64,000 nt of DNA from Sphingomonas prati (GCF_014643515.1 NZ_BMJP01000001.1:1426001-1490000); one strand, 5' to 3'; numbered from the stretch's first letter, positions 28,100-36,020 are shown. The notes: generated by a model from the letters alone, not told the origin. Numbers and translations are program-made.

Positions 28100-28312
28100 A
28101 TGAATGATGACTCTTGGCCCTCAGACGCCAGCTTCCAGATGGGCGAGTATGCAGCAAAGAAGGGCCGTGCGTCATGGAGGGGCAAGATAGTAGGTTGGTA
28201 TCGCACAGACTTAACTGCTCTCGGCTACGCGATTGAAAGCCACTATGAACCGGGTTCGGTTCAAATATATCCAGCGACGGCAATTGAGCCTTGGAGTCCC
28301 CCGCTCGACTGA
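28100..28312 (+). CDS. dfrB: DfrB-like (R67-type) dihydrofolate reductase homologue
   Basis: 70 residues. From W/F-PS through the motif VQIYP it aligns without gaps to type B plasmid DHFR (R67) as I remember it: about 34 of 58 positions identical. Conserved parts include the lysine pair (AAKKGRASW), GKIVGWY, LGYAIES and PGSVQIYP. In R67 the K32 and the VQIY residues line the single active-site pore of the tetramer that reduces dihydrofolate and is insensitive to trimethoprim. Known dfrB genes are mostly integron cassettes; here it sits between two island repeats. GGAG precedes the ATG; a GTG one codon earlier is possible. Activity is inferred, not shown. Confidence 0.85.
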   Translation: MNDDSWPSDASFQMGEYAAKKGRASWRGKIVGWYRTDLTALGYAIESHYEPGSVQIYPATAIEPWSPPLD

Positions 28313-28352
28313 ACCTCCCCTTGGCCCGATCGCCAACACAATAGCAGCTCGA

Positions 28353-28432
28353 CCGTTCCCCACCACGCCCGGACATTCCCGATCAACGATCGTCGATCGG
28401 GAATGTCCAGGTTTGGGCGTAAGCGGACATTC
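28353..28432. repeat. Two-hairpin island repeat, second loop inverted
   Basis: CGTTCCCCACCACGCCCGGA, ATTCCCGATC...GATCGGGAAT (10-bp arms), then a second hairpin with loop TTTGGGCGT, the reverse complement of the usual ACGCCCAA. Follows the DfrB-like gene. Confidence 0.65.
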
Positions 28433-28480
28433 GATCAACTGCCCAGCCGAGCGCCCCGATGATTGTAAGCGTTCGCTGAG

Positions 28481-28822
28481 ATGGTAGTACCACGCATGCT
28501 TCACACCCGTGATTTGAGTGGCACCGTGGAGATTGACGGCATCCAGTATGAGTGGGTCCTTCAGCGCGAACCGCAGTGGTGCACCGTCGATGGTTGGAGG
28601 GGCATGACAATCATCGTTCGGATGCATGATGCCCAACGAGAAGCAGTTCTAGAGTTTCCGATGCCATCGGCGCGTCGATCGAAGCTGCAGCCCCAGCTTC
28701 GTCGTCCGCGCGTCAACCAGCAAATTGTCGAAAACGGGGTTCGTGCGGCTCTGGCGGCGGGATGGGAGCCAATCTCCCGAGGAAAGCCCATCGTCTTCGA
28801 AGTCGATGCGAACGGGTGCTGA
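28481..28822 (+). CDS. Small hypothetical protein
   Basis: 113 residues (108 if it starts at the ATG at 28496). Probably a cytosolic beta-rich domain (DLSGTVEIDGIQYEWVLQRE, MTIIVRMHDAQREAVLEFPM) and a helical end (VNQQIVENGVRAALAAGWEP). Not recognised by name. It follows a repeat and ends 47 bp before the next gene. Confidence 0.6.
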   Translation: MVVPRMLHTRDLSGTVEIDGIQYEWVLQREPQWCTVDGWRGMTIIVRMHDAQREAVLEFPMPSARRSKLQPQLRRPRVNQQIVENGVRAALAAGWEPISRGKPIVFEVDANGC

Positions 28823-28868
28823 CGGTCGCCCAGTTGCAGACATTCAATTCCTGAAGGAGTGTAGCCCA

Positions 28869-29291
28869 GTGATTGCTCTGCTCGCCCTTCTCCTAGTCAC
28901 AACCCCCTCTATACCGGCGGACGCCCAGACCTGTCCGGGCGGACCGCTGTTTGGCTTTATTCCCGGCACCGCTCGTCTAGACACGCGTACCGAGGAGGTG
29001 ATCGGCGCATACATCGCGAACATCAACGTTCCGCTGTGGCGTTCTGGCTGGATCACGGTCACTCCTACCGTTCCGGGACAGATCGACGGACCGGCGCGTC
29101 AACTCGCTGAGCGGCGCAAAATGACGATTGCGCGACGGCTTCGACACGAGGGTGTCGATGCTGACCGTGTCCGGTTTGCCGTTCTGCGATTTAGCGTGCC
29201 GGGGCAGGATGATGCTGATGTTTATCCCTCTACGTTGTCCACACCCCGAGCAGCGTGGGAAGCGCATGTTCCGCCGGAGATCGCGTGTTGA
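28869..29291 (+). CDS. Secreted protein, possible OmpA-like domain
   Basis: 140 residues from the GTG at 28869, which has AAGGAG ten bases before it and yields a signal peptide (ALLALLLVTTPSIPADAQ). FIPGTARLDTRTEEVIGAYI, then LAERRKMTIARRLRHEGVDA with DRVRF resembles the F..GSA.L.../ LS.RRA..V...L...G pattern of OmpA C-terminal domains. The peptidoglycan-binding role is tentative. A longer upstream reading in the same frame overlaps the previous gene and is less likely. Confidence 0.6.
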   Translation: MIALLALLLVTTPSIPADAQTCPGGPLFGFIPGTARLDTRTEEVIGAYIANINVPLWRSGWITVTPTVPGQIDGPARQLAERRKMTIARRLRHEGVDADRVRFAVLRFSVPGQDDADVYPSTLSTPRAAWEAHVPPEIAC

Positions 29292-29374
29292 GTGTCACGC
29301 CCGCTGTTGACCGCGATCCGAATTTCGGCACGCTAATTAGGGAATGACCGCTAACGCCCAGTAGCAGTCATTCA
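29292..29374. repeat. Degenerate island repeat
   Basis: The first half is weak; the second half is TGACCGCTAACGCCCAGTAG, then CAGTCATT. Sits between two rightward genes. Confidence 0.5.
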
Positions 29375-29397
29375 GATTTGCTGGCACCATCCAGCTC

Positions 29398-29784
29398 ATG
29401 ACGCAGCGATCTGTTACGACCCGTGCTGTTGGCTTGATTGCGATAGTGTTGGCGTCTGCGGTAGCCGGATACGCGCTCGGGCTATCAAGACAACATGCCT
29501 CTGAAGTGGATCACATCCGGGCTGCCAAAGCTGCGGTGATCGCCCAGTCACGGGAAAGGTTGGGAGGCTCCCCAATTGTACAAGACGCAATTCGCCGGTG
29601 GTCGCTAAAGAATGGTGGAACGGTCGAGAAGGCGATGTCACCCTATCACGTCCAAGTAATCAACTTTCCCTCAATGTCCTGCGTGAATTTCGCACTCAGC
29701 GCAGGTGACGTGGGGGGCGAGCCGACCTACTGCTATGAGCCACGCACCGCCCGGCTCGTGTGGGAGAACAGCGACGTCGAGTGA
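29398..29784 (+). CDS. Membrane-anchored hypothetical protein
   Basis: 128 residues with one N-terminal membrane anchor (AVGLIAIVLASAVAGYALGL) and a periplasmic tail containing two cysteines (MSCVNF, PTYCYEP). Not recognised. The stop codon is immediately followed by a repeat. Confidence 0.6.
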   Translation: MTQRSVTTRAVGLIAIVLASAVAGYALGLSRQHASEVDHIRAAKAAVIAQSRERLGGSPIVQDAIRRWSLKNGGTVEKAMSPYHVQVINFPSMSCVNFALSAGDVGGEPTYCYEPRTARLVWENSDVE

Positions 29785-29826
29785 GCGTCCGCTATCCACC
29801 ACAATCGGACGTTCATTTCAGCGTTA
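29785..29826. repeat. First hairpin of island repeat
   Basis: GCGTCCGCTATCCACCACAA, then TCGGACGTTCATTTC, right at the stop codon of the preceding gene. The second half is missing. Confidence 0.6.
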
Positions 29827-29916
29827 CGACTTGGGGCAGAGACGTGACGCGGTACCGGCCCGTACGGTTCCGCAAGTCGATCGGGCAGTGGCGCGCTAAT
29901 CGGAACCTTGCCCAAT

Positions 29917-30222
29917 AGGATGCGATCGATGCTGGCGAGGCCAGCTGGGACCGTCGCAGGGCCCGCGTTTACTCCGGCATCGGCGTCGAGCTATTCGAAG
30001 CGGCCGGCGCGCAGCCGATCGTCGATATCGAGCAGCGCTGGCTCGACGCCCTCGCACTGATCCGTCTGCACGGCGGTGAGGTGCGCGACTATTTCCACCA
30101 AGCGATCCCGGCGGCGAAGCGTGATGGCGACCACGACGCTGCTGTTCGGTGGCGCTCGATGGCGCGCGAAGTCGGCCGGATCGTCGAAAGTGCGCAGCGC
30201 CGGCCGCGAACTCGAAGATGAT
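29917..30222 (+). pseudogene. 5'-truncated coding remnant (DUF6961-like end)
   Basis: An open frame without a start (TAG immediately before 29917) that reads DAIDAGEASWDRRRARVYSG and later LIRLHGGEVRDYFHQAIPAA, KRDGDHDAAVRWRSMAREV. The end has the HG..A..Y...GD..A...W..IA..V pattern also present in the small gene at 31692. It looks like the tail of a longer protein that lost its beginning. No convincing partner sequence is seen upstream. Confidence 0.45.
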
Positions 30223-30421
30223 TCAATCCCGGTCGCAAGTTTGGTCGATCAGAAACATAAAAATCGATCGAAAACCTCGCGAGACGTCGAAAACCCGCAG
30301 GGAGGACCCGTGACAGCCTCGGAAACCCTCCCCCTGCCCCATACGGGCATCCTCAGGCCCTCACGCGCTTGACGAGCGCCTGTCATCCCCGCAGCATTCC
30401 ATTTGGGCGAGGAGCGTGACC

Positions 30422-30574
30422 ATGACCGACCACGAGACCACCGCATATGAAGACCGTCTGATGGCGATGTCCGAGACCGAACTGCGGGCGCTCTGGGACG
30501 CGGTCAACGGCGAACCCACCAACGAGCAAATGCTGACGCTAGGTGAGATGGAGCGGCGCAACATGGACCTCTGA
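30422..30574 (+). CDS. Very small hypothetical protein
   Basis: 50 residues, acidic (MTDHETTAYEDRLMAMSETE). The ribosome site GAGGAG lies seven bases before the ATG, which is the main support. Not recognised. Confidence 0.5.
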   Translation: MTDHETTAYEDRLMAMSETELRALWDAVNGEPTNEQMLTLGEMERRNMDL

Positions 30575-30718
30575 TCTCGCCGATAGGCGGACGACAAGAC
30601 TAACGATCAGTGGCAAGTCCTTTGGATCGTCCACATTGGAATTTCATCAAGGTCGGTTGCGCCATTGCGGCTGATGCGACAATTTCCGTGAACACCCCAA
30701 CAAGAAGAGCAGCCACTT

Positions 30719-31555
30719 ATGACGCTTTCTCATGCAGACGCAGACGTTGGTAAGGCTGGCATGGCGGGGGAGCTCGAGCCCTGGCTTGCCTTTAACAAAG
30801 GGCCCGGCTTGCTTGATGAGGAGGGTCGGCAGTATGTTTCGGCGTTTCCACCCGCTGATCTCATGGAACTCACGACGACTGAGAGGACTGAGATTGCGTT
30901 CACCGAGCATGGCGTGACATGCAGCCGCGCTCTGTCGGCAGCATCCCCGGTACCGCTGAACAAGTTCGCGCGGATCCTCGATTTTGGCTGCGGTGTCGGC
31001 AGGCTGGCTCGCATGTTCAAGGGATTCAGCGGTGAATACGTCGGCGTAGACGTCCACCAGCAGAGCATTGAATGGATGCAGGGGGCACTGCCGTATGTGG
31101 AGGCATACCAGACAACCCCTCGGCAGCCGCTGCCATTCCCAGACAACCATTTCGATTGCGTGGTAAGCATTTCTGTATTTACGCACATGAACGAAGCCGA
31201 TCAGCGGTTCTACCTTAGCGAACTTAAGCGTGTTACCAAATCGGGCGGCACACTTCTCCTGACCGTTCACGGTTACCGCGCCCTCAGCCGCGCGGTTAAT
31301 GAAGAGCGGATATTCCAGATGATGAATACACCGCGGGAGGAACTCGAGCTTGCATTGACCTCCTTAGCTGACGGGTCCGGGTTTCATTTCTATAATCAAA
31401 TGGCACATCTCTCCTCAGAAGCTTATGAATATGGCATAACCTTCTCTAACCGAAATTATCTCCAACGCGTCTGGGGTGAGTATTTTAACGTTTTGAACGT
31501 TGTCGCTGGCGGTATTCACGATTTTCAGGACATCGTTGTTTTAGAGGCGCGGTGA
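30719..31555 (+). CDS. Class I SAM-dependent methyltransferase
   Basis: 278 residues. The SAM-binding motif I is ILDFGCGVGRLARMF (about 91-105), with VGVDVHQQSIEWM as motif II and FDCVVSISVFTHM as motif IV. Methyltransferase type 11/25 layout; acceptor unknown. The N-terminal ~75 residues are outside the core domain. Its neighbour at 31932, on the other strand, is a DUF1796-like protein; both kinds are often found in glycan or surface modification loci. Confidence 0.85.
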   Translation: MTLSHADADVGKAGMAGELEPWLAFNKGPGLLDEEGRQYVSAFPPADLMELTTTERTEIAFTEHGVTCSRALSAASPVPLNKFARILDFGCGVGRLARMFKGFSGEYVGVDVHQQSIEWMQGALPYVEAYQTTPRQPLPFPDNHFDCVVSISVFTHMNEADQRFYLSELKRVTKSGGTLLLTVHGYRALSRAVNEERIFQMMNTPREELELALTSLADGSGFHFYNQMAHLSSEAYEYGITFSNRNYLQRVWGEYFNVLNVVAGGIHDFQDIVVLEAR

Positions 31556-31691
31556 CCAAGCATCCGGTTGCGTCGACGGGGCATGGAGACGCTGACGTCG
31601 ACGCTTCCCATCTGTCCGAGATACAAGGTAGAAGCGATCGAGGACGCGAAGACAACCTAGATACTATACTAGTCGACCGACGAATGGACCA

Positions 31692-31907
31692 ATGATGACA
31701 ATTGAGCTAGCAGATTGGCAGATCTCAATCATTGCGCAGCATTACATGCGCAATCATGGCAAACACGCCACGGCTTATATCGATGAGCGGATTTGCAATC
31801 TCACATGGGCGGGGAACAGAGCAGGTGCTGAGACCTGGGAGCGCATAGCGACCCGCGTCGAAGAGCTGTCCAGCCAAGACAGGACCGGACAGCAAACCTC
31901 GCATTAG
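31692..31907 (+). CDS. Small DUF6961-like protein
   Basis: 71 residues, cytosolic: IIAQHYMRNHGKHATAYIDE, then GNRAGAETWERIATRVEELS. The same arrangement of HG, Y, GN/GD, W and IA..V..L appears at the end of the remnant at 29917. I associate this with small sphingomonad proteins of unknown function (DUF6961); tentative. Confidence 0.55.
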   Translation: MMTIELADWQISIIAQHYMRNHGKHATAYIDERICNLTWAGNRAGAETWERIATRVEELSSQDRTGQQTSH

Positions 31908-31931
31908 AGGCGGGCATGAGACCGATGCGTA

Positions 31932-33095
31932 TCAACCGCGTAATATCGCCATTTCATTTAGGATGGCTGTTGCGATCTGCCGCTCAAATTCGATCCCCGG
32001 AATACTCTCATAATCCTCGGGCTTGAACCAGACATACTCCGCGGCGGGCAACGCGATCCGCTTCATGGTTGCATGCGGTTGCGATACCGGCTCGGTGGTA
32101 TCTCGATGGGGATCTATGATTAGGATACGGTAGTTCTGGTCCTTGTTGAGCGCAGCAAGCGTCGCGATTAGGCGGTTCATATCGCCGGATTTTTCACGAT
32201 AGTGGACGAAGATTCGTGCGCGGCCAACGAAGGCATCGTTCAAGTTCGAGATGGCGCCATCGTATTTAGACCGTAGGGCTTGGTAGTCGTTGGCGCACCA
32301 TGCCGTCCCCTGTTCGTGATTGAACTGGAAGCCGCTCGACACATGATAAGGAAGCGGCGTTCCGATGTCGGTCGGAAAGGTTGCAAGCTGGGTGGGGTCC
32401 AGAAGCGACTGCAGCCCGGATGCGAACAAGTTCGAAGGCGTTTCCGGCGCGCATTGCGCGAGGTTGAAGACGCTCTGTTCATGGTCCGCGCCCGGATCTG
32501 CGCGCAGGCCCCATCGGTTGGCGACCATCCACGGCAAGCAATTGTCCCCGATGGACACGACTTTTATCGTCGGCTGGTCGAGGCTTTGCTGGACCTCGGC
32601 TGCCGTTCGAATACGGTCGATTAGCTGCGGCGATATGGAAAATCCTGATCGGCCGGCCGGGGCAGTGATCGCAGCCAGAGCGATGTCGAACTGGCCCACC
32701 ATTGAGGCCCCTCGCCATATGCCGCGAAGTTGGCGTGGCGAGAGCTGGTCCAGCTGCGCTGCAAGCGCACTGAACAGCATGCGGGCGCGGTCGTGACGCC
32801 CGGCATCGATCGAAACCAGCGCCGCTTCATATTTCAAGTCCGGTACCAGGTCGAAGCGGTCCGCTTGGTGAACGAGAAACGACGAGGCTTCATCCCATTC
32901 GCCACTGCGTTTCAGGACTGCACCGATCAGCAACGCCAGTTCAGCATGACCTGCCGACGGGAGCCACGGCATCGCATGCGCTAGCAGCCCTTCCATGTCG
33001 GCATAGGCAAAGCCGTGTTCCAGCGCCCCTCGGCACATGTCGATGGCCCCGCGAAGGCTGGCTGACAAGGTCATGTTGTCGTTCGCGTCCGTCAC
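31932..33095 (-). CDS. DUF1796-like putative cysteine peptidase with helical-repeat N-terminus
   Basis: 387 residues. The N-terminal ~160 look like TPR-type helical repeats (AELALLIGAVLKRSGEWDEA). The C-terminal half, from VVSIGDNCLPWMVANRWGLR, with FNLAQCAPETPSNLF, FQFNHEQG and RARIFVHYREKSGD, fits the DUF1796/papain-like putative cysteine peptidase family, in which the cysteine of the SxGxNC motif is the proposed nucleophile. No signal peptide. It runs opposite to most of the array. Confidence 0.65.
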   Translation of the reverse strand: MTDANDNMTLSASLRGAIDMCRGALEHGFAYADMEGLLAHAMPWLPSAGHAELALLIGAVLKRSGEWDEASSFLVHQADRFDLVPDLKYEAALVSIDAGRHDRARMLFSALAAQLDQLSPRQLRGIWRGASMVGQFDIALAAITAPAGRSGFSISPQLIDRIRTAAEVQQSLDQPTIKVVSIGDNCLPWMVANRWGLRADPGADHEQSVFNLAQCAPETPSNLFASGLQSLLDPTQLATFPTDIGTPLPYHVSSGFQFNHEQGTAWCANDYQALRSKYDGAISNLNDAFVGRARIFVHYREKSGDMNRLIATLAALNKDQNYRILIIDPHRDTTEPVSQPHATMKRIALPAAEYVWFKPEDYESIPGIEFERQIATAILNEMAILRG

Positions 33096-33345
33096 TTAAA
33101 GTCTCCACGCTTCGACCAGGACAACCCCTCGCCTGAAATGCCGGTTAAGTGCGAAGATTGGCGCACGAGACGTTATTGCACAACATCGTCAAAGGTTCGG
33201 CCCTGTCATAAGCGGTATCGGCCGTTTTCGGCAATGATAGCGCCTAGACCGGGTAACGTCGGAGAGGCTGGGAGCGCTAACTGATCGGCGAGACGGCACC
33301 TCGCTCGGCCTATCGAAAGGCGGGCGAGTTCAGTATGTTCGGCTC

Positions 33346-33525
33346 GTGAAAGACGAACTCCCGCCGCCGATGACGTGCGATGAACTCGGCCATGAGTGGC
33401 AGATCCTCCTCACAGCCGAGGGTCAGCCCCTGCGCGCGGTCGGCCGCTGCTGCGGCGTGAAGGCCACAGTAGTGCGGGGGACGTGGGTCCTGGACCCCCC
33501 GGAGCGCGGAACAGACGAAGCTTAG
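33346..33525 (+). CDS. Small hypothetical protein
   Basis: 59 residues from GTG (VKDELPPPMTCDELGHEWQI). Contains a CC pair (VGRCCGVKATVV). The evidence is only an open frame with protein-like composition. Antisense open frames also cover this stretch, so it is uncertain. 33096-33345 holds nothing I can name. Confidence 0.35.
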   Translation: MKDELPPPMTCDELGHEWQILLTAEGQPLRAVGRCCGVKATVVRGTWVLDPPERGTDEA

Positions 33526-33594
33526 CCCCGACTTGCCGGGCTGATAAACGACCACCCGCGATACCCGCACCGCTGGCAGACCAGCTTGTTCTGA

Positions 33595-33671
33595 AAGTCC
33601 CGCACCGTGCGCTACCTTGGCGTCGACGTCGAGGATGCCCTGACGTTGGCAGAGGGCATCGAGGTGTAGCC
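33595..33671 (+). pseudogene. Remnant of a tyrosine recombinase C-terminus
   Basis: The frame ending at 33669 reads RTVRYLGVDVEDALTLAEGI then EV-stop, which matches the extreme C-terminus of XerC/D-like integrases (STVRYLG(V/I)(E/D)VDDAL.LSE). A TGA lies just before it in frame and no catalytic domain is upstream. This is a scar of another mobile element inside the island. Confidence 0.55.
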
Positions 33672-33759
33672 GTCTTCGGCTCCTCGTCAGCTGCGGGGAG
33701 CCAAATCGGCTGCTCCGGCTGCGAAACCGGCGGGTCAGCAAACCGCCATTATTGGACGT

Positions 33760-34110
33760 TCAGCCCACTGCGCGTCCGTTCGCCTTCATGCGCTCGACGA
33801 GCTTCGAAGCAATCGACCGGAGTGCAGCACCTTCCGCCGCTATTTTCATGGCAGCGCTGAATGGGTCGGGTCCGACAATACGCCACAAACATTCGCCCAA
33901 CTCATTCACGATGTCACCCTCGTCGGCAGCAAGCCAAGAACCCACGCCCTGCCGGGGGTCTCCGTGTAAGTCCAAGTCTTGGATCAGCGTATCGGACGCC
34001 CACTGCACCCAATCGCCGCATCCATTCTTGCTCGCTAGGATGCCAGCCGCCAGATACAGGTCGCGTCGCCCCGGCCACTTCCAAACGTAGGTTTTCACTC
34101 TCCGAACCAT
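33760..34110 (-). CDS. Small hypothetical protein
   Basis: 116 residues from the ATG at 34110 (MVRRVKTYVWKWPGRRDLYL). Cytosolic, mixed alpha/beta; WASDTLIQDLDLHGDPRQG in the middle. Not recognised. The repeat at 34134 begins just upstream of its start, so the repeat lies between two divergent genes here. Confidence 0.55.
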   Translation of the reverse strand: MVRRVKTYVWKWPGRRDLYLAAGILASKNGCGDWVQWASDTLIQDLDLHGDPRQGVGSWLAADEGDIVNELGECLWRIVGPDPFSAAMKIAAEGAALRSIASKLVERMKANGRAVG

Positions 34111-34133
34111 GACGCTACTTTGTCGAAACAACA

Positions 34134-34210
34134 ACGTCCGCTTTCCACCAGACCCGGACATTTCGTGGGACCGACCGGCGAATGTCCGGAAACGCCCAAT
34201 AGCGGACATC
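34134..34210. repeat. Two-hairpin island repeat
   Basis: CGTCCGCTTTCCACCAGACC, CGGACATTTCG, then GAATGTCCGGAAACGCCCAA and TAGCGGACAT. A full-length copy. Confidence 0.75.
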
Positions 34211-34254
34211 AGCGGCATGGTGTAATCCGCGTGTTGGACAACAGTGGAGGTCCT

Positions 34255-34602
34255 ATGCTGGTCCTGATCATGCTACTTCAGAGTTGGGCTGCTGCCGGGA
34301 CGGCCAGCGAGTATCCTTATGTTCGTTGTGCCGCCGAGAAAGTTTTTAAAGCAGCAGCGACTGAGAACCCAGAAGCGGCCATCGCTGCAGCCGAGAAGGA
34401 CTGCGTCCAGCTTCGTGCGGCAAGCATCGCTCTCATGAAAAACGACTATGTCCGGGAGACCAACGCTTCCCTATCGGAGGTGCAGTCGATACCGACCGCA
34501 CAACTTGAGACCGTTACCGTCGAACAGGTCCGCCACATGTTGAGGCAGATCATCTCGGAGAAGCGCAGCGCAGCCGTGCCGTCATCAGCGAACTTCCGCT
34601 AA
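34255..34602 (+). CDS. Small secreted hypothetical protein
   Basis: 115 residues; GGAGG four bases before the ATG fixes the start. Short signal peptide (MLVLIMLLQSWAAAGTAS), then a mostly helical domain with two cysteines (YVRCAAEK, EKDCVQL). Its stop codon TAA is formed by CCGCTAAC of the following repeat. Confidence 0.65.
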   Translation: MLVLIMLLQSWAAAGTASEYPYVRCAAEKVFKAAATENPEAAIAAAEKDCVQLRAASIALMKNDYVRETNASLSEVQSIPTAQLETVTVEQVRHMLRQIISEKRSAAVPSSANFR

Positions 34603-34666
34603 CGACCATCGGACGTTTCGGCCCGCCGACCGGTGAACATCCGCAAACGCCCAGTTGCGGACGTTC
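34597..34666. repeat. Two-hairpin island repeat
   Basis: Begins TTCCGCTAACGACC at the stop codon of the preceding gene; the second half is CATCCGCAAACGCCCAGTTG, then CGGACGTT. It marks the left edge of the 398-bp duplication. Confidence 0.7.
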
Positions 34667-35042
34667 CCAGACCCTGCCACGTTGCTCGAATGGAACCGGC
34701 GGGGCAGACTGAGCAGGAACCAGCTAAAGACGTTGGAGACGCGTGGACAATGCTCATCGTCAACGCGATTTTCATAGGGTTCTGCGTCGCACTCATAGAA
34801 CAGCTTCCCTTCCAGAGTCGTGAGCAAGAGTTCTGGTATCGTTGCGGCTCACTGGGCTTGATTATGGCTGGCGTGGTTCTTCCAGAAGTTGCGATCTATA
34901 CCATTCGTCAATCACGTTTGGTTGTATTCTGTTTGAACGCATGGATGTCTGCAATTCTGATTGCGCTTCTGGGGTGTGGAATGATGTTGAGCGGGGGTGT
35001 CTGACCAAGACTGCCCTATGCCTGCTAACCACCAAACCCGGA
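34645..35042. repeat. Duplicated cassette, copy 1
   Basis: 398 bp matching 43433-43830 base for base, with about a dozen substitutions and no gaps. The unit begins inside the second hairpin of one repeat (ACGCCCAGTTGCGGACGTTC) and ends inside the first hairpin of the next (CACCAAACCCGGA). It holds one complete gene. Confidence 0.9.
34690..35004 (+). CDS. Small membrane protein, duplicated gene (copy 1)
   Basis: 104 residues with three membrane segments (WTMLIVNAIFIGFCVALIEQ, GSLGLIMAGVVL, LVVFCLNAWMSAILIALLGC). The copy at 43478 differs by five residues. Start MEPAGQTEQE; an earlier in-frame start lies in the repeat. Not recognised. Differences between the copies are about half synonymous, so selection cannot be judged. 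Confidence 0.65.
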   Translation: MEPAGQTEQEPAKDVGDAWTMLIVNAIFIGFCVALIEQLPFQSREQEFWYRCGSLGLIMAGVVLPEVAIYTIRQSRLVVFCLNAWMSAILIALLGCGMMLSGGV

Positions 35043-35095
35043 CCTTCCCGTTGAACGATCGACGAATGGCCGCAATCGCCCAATTGCGGGCATTA
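35022..35095. repeat. Two-hairpin island repeat
   Basis: CTAACCACCAAACCCGGACC, GAACGATCGACGAATGGCCG, CAATCGCCCAATTGCGGGCA. Right edge of the duplicated cassette. Confidence 0.7.
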
Positions 35096-35142
35096 TCGTC
35101 ACAAGCCACAACGGGTAAAACGAGGCCGGAGCAACACGGAAC

Positions 35143-35613
35143 ATGCATCAAGACGCAAGCACATTAGTGAGTGTGACCGACCTCGTGCGAAACTTCGCGA
35201 AGGGATGCCGGGGGTTGGTGCCGACAATGGATGCGGCCCTTGTTCCGTGGTCGGAGGAGGAGCAGCACGATAATTGGGAACGGGTAGCATCGGTGCTGTT
35301 CATGACGCTTGTTTCCGAGCCCTGTGAATATGCTGCTGTAGGCGAAGACGGGCTCTCGCTGATCAGCACCGTGCCTTACGGCTGGGACGTGCCACCCGTC
35401 GACTGCAACGCTTATCTCGCGGCAACGGCCGGGCATGATGTGCCAATGCGGGTGGTAAGGTTATCCTCATCGCAACAGCCGTTCGACCAGGCGATCATCA
35501 CCAGCTCGAGCGGGACTGAGCGCATTTCGCTTTCCGACGCTTCATTCAAATTCGTGTTTGCGCCTGCGAACGGCGATGGACGTGTCGTGGAGCACGTGGA
35601 CCTAACTCTCTGA
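35143..35613 (+). CDS. Hypothetical protein
   Basis: 156 residues, cytosolic; tryptophan and acidic patches (VPWSEEEQHDNWERVASVLF), then a beta-rich C-terminus (SLISTVPYGWDVPPVDCNAY). Not recognised. An ATG start follows a short leader after the repeat; the stop is followed at once by the next repeat. Confidence 0.6.
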   Translation: MHQDASTLVSVTDLVRNFAKGCRGLVPTMDAALVPWSEEEQHDNWERVASVLFMTLVSEPCEYAAVGEDGLSLISTVPYGWDVPPVDCNAYLAATAGHDVPMRVVRLSSSQQPFDQAIITSSSGTERISLSDASFKFVFAPANGDGRVVEHVDLTL

Positions 35614-35689
35614 CGTCCACTTTCCACCAAGCCCGGACGTTCGGCAGGACGATCGCGCGAATGTCCGCAAACGCCCAATTGCGGACATA
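35613..35689. repeat. Two-hairpin island repeat
   Basis: ACGTCCACTTTCCACCAAGC, CCGGACGTTCGGCAGG, GAATGTCCGCAAACGCCCAA, TTGCGGACAT: close to the consensus, with a perfect second hairpin (GTCCGCAA / TTGCGGAC). Confidence 0.8.
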
Positions 35690-35740
35690 GCGCCACGGAC
35701 GCCCCTTGCCCGAAACCTGCCGGTCGTTCAGCATAGGTCC

Positions 35741-35997
35741 GTGGGCGACAGGGGGTATCAAGGCGGTAGTACCGCAGGAAGCAAGTGGGGCTGCGGCGTC
35801 GCAGCTTTCGTGACCGCGCCGCTATTCTTACATCTTCCTGATCGCTGACGCTCTGGGCGATTGCGCCCCGGACGTTGAATGCAAGAAGGGCTTCGTTCAA
35901 TTTGTTCTGCTTCCAAGTACGGCTATCGCTCTCGGGCTGTTCATCACAGTCCGGTTTGTCGTGAACCGGATGCGGCGATCCGATCTCGACAACTAAA
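35741..35997 (+). pseudogene. Frameshifted small membrane protein gene
   Basis: GTG at 35741 opens MGDRGYQGGSTAGSKWGCGV then AAFVTAPLFL. Near 35830 the reading must change frame to continue LIADALGDCAPDVECKKGFV, QFVLLPSTAIALGLFITVRF, ending in RRSDLDN before the TAA at 35995. Each half lacks a partner in its own frame: the first stops early and the second has no start. Together they give a two-segment membrane protein of about 85 residues. One indel in a TTCTTACATCTTCC stretch, or a sequencing error, would explain it. Confidence 0.6.
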
Positions 35998-36020
35998 CCC
36001 GTTCCAGACAGGACGACGTC

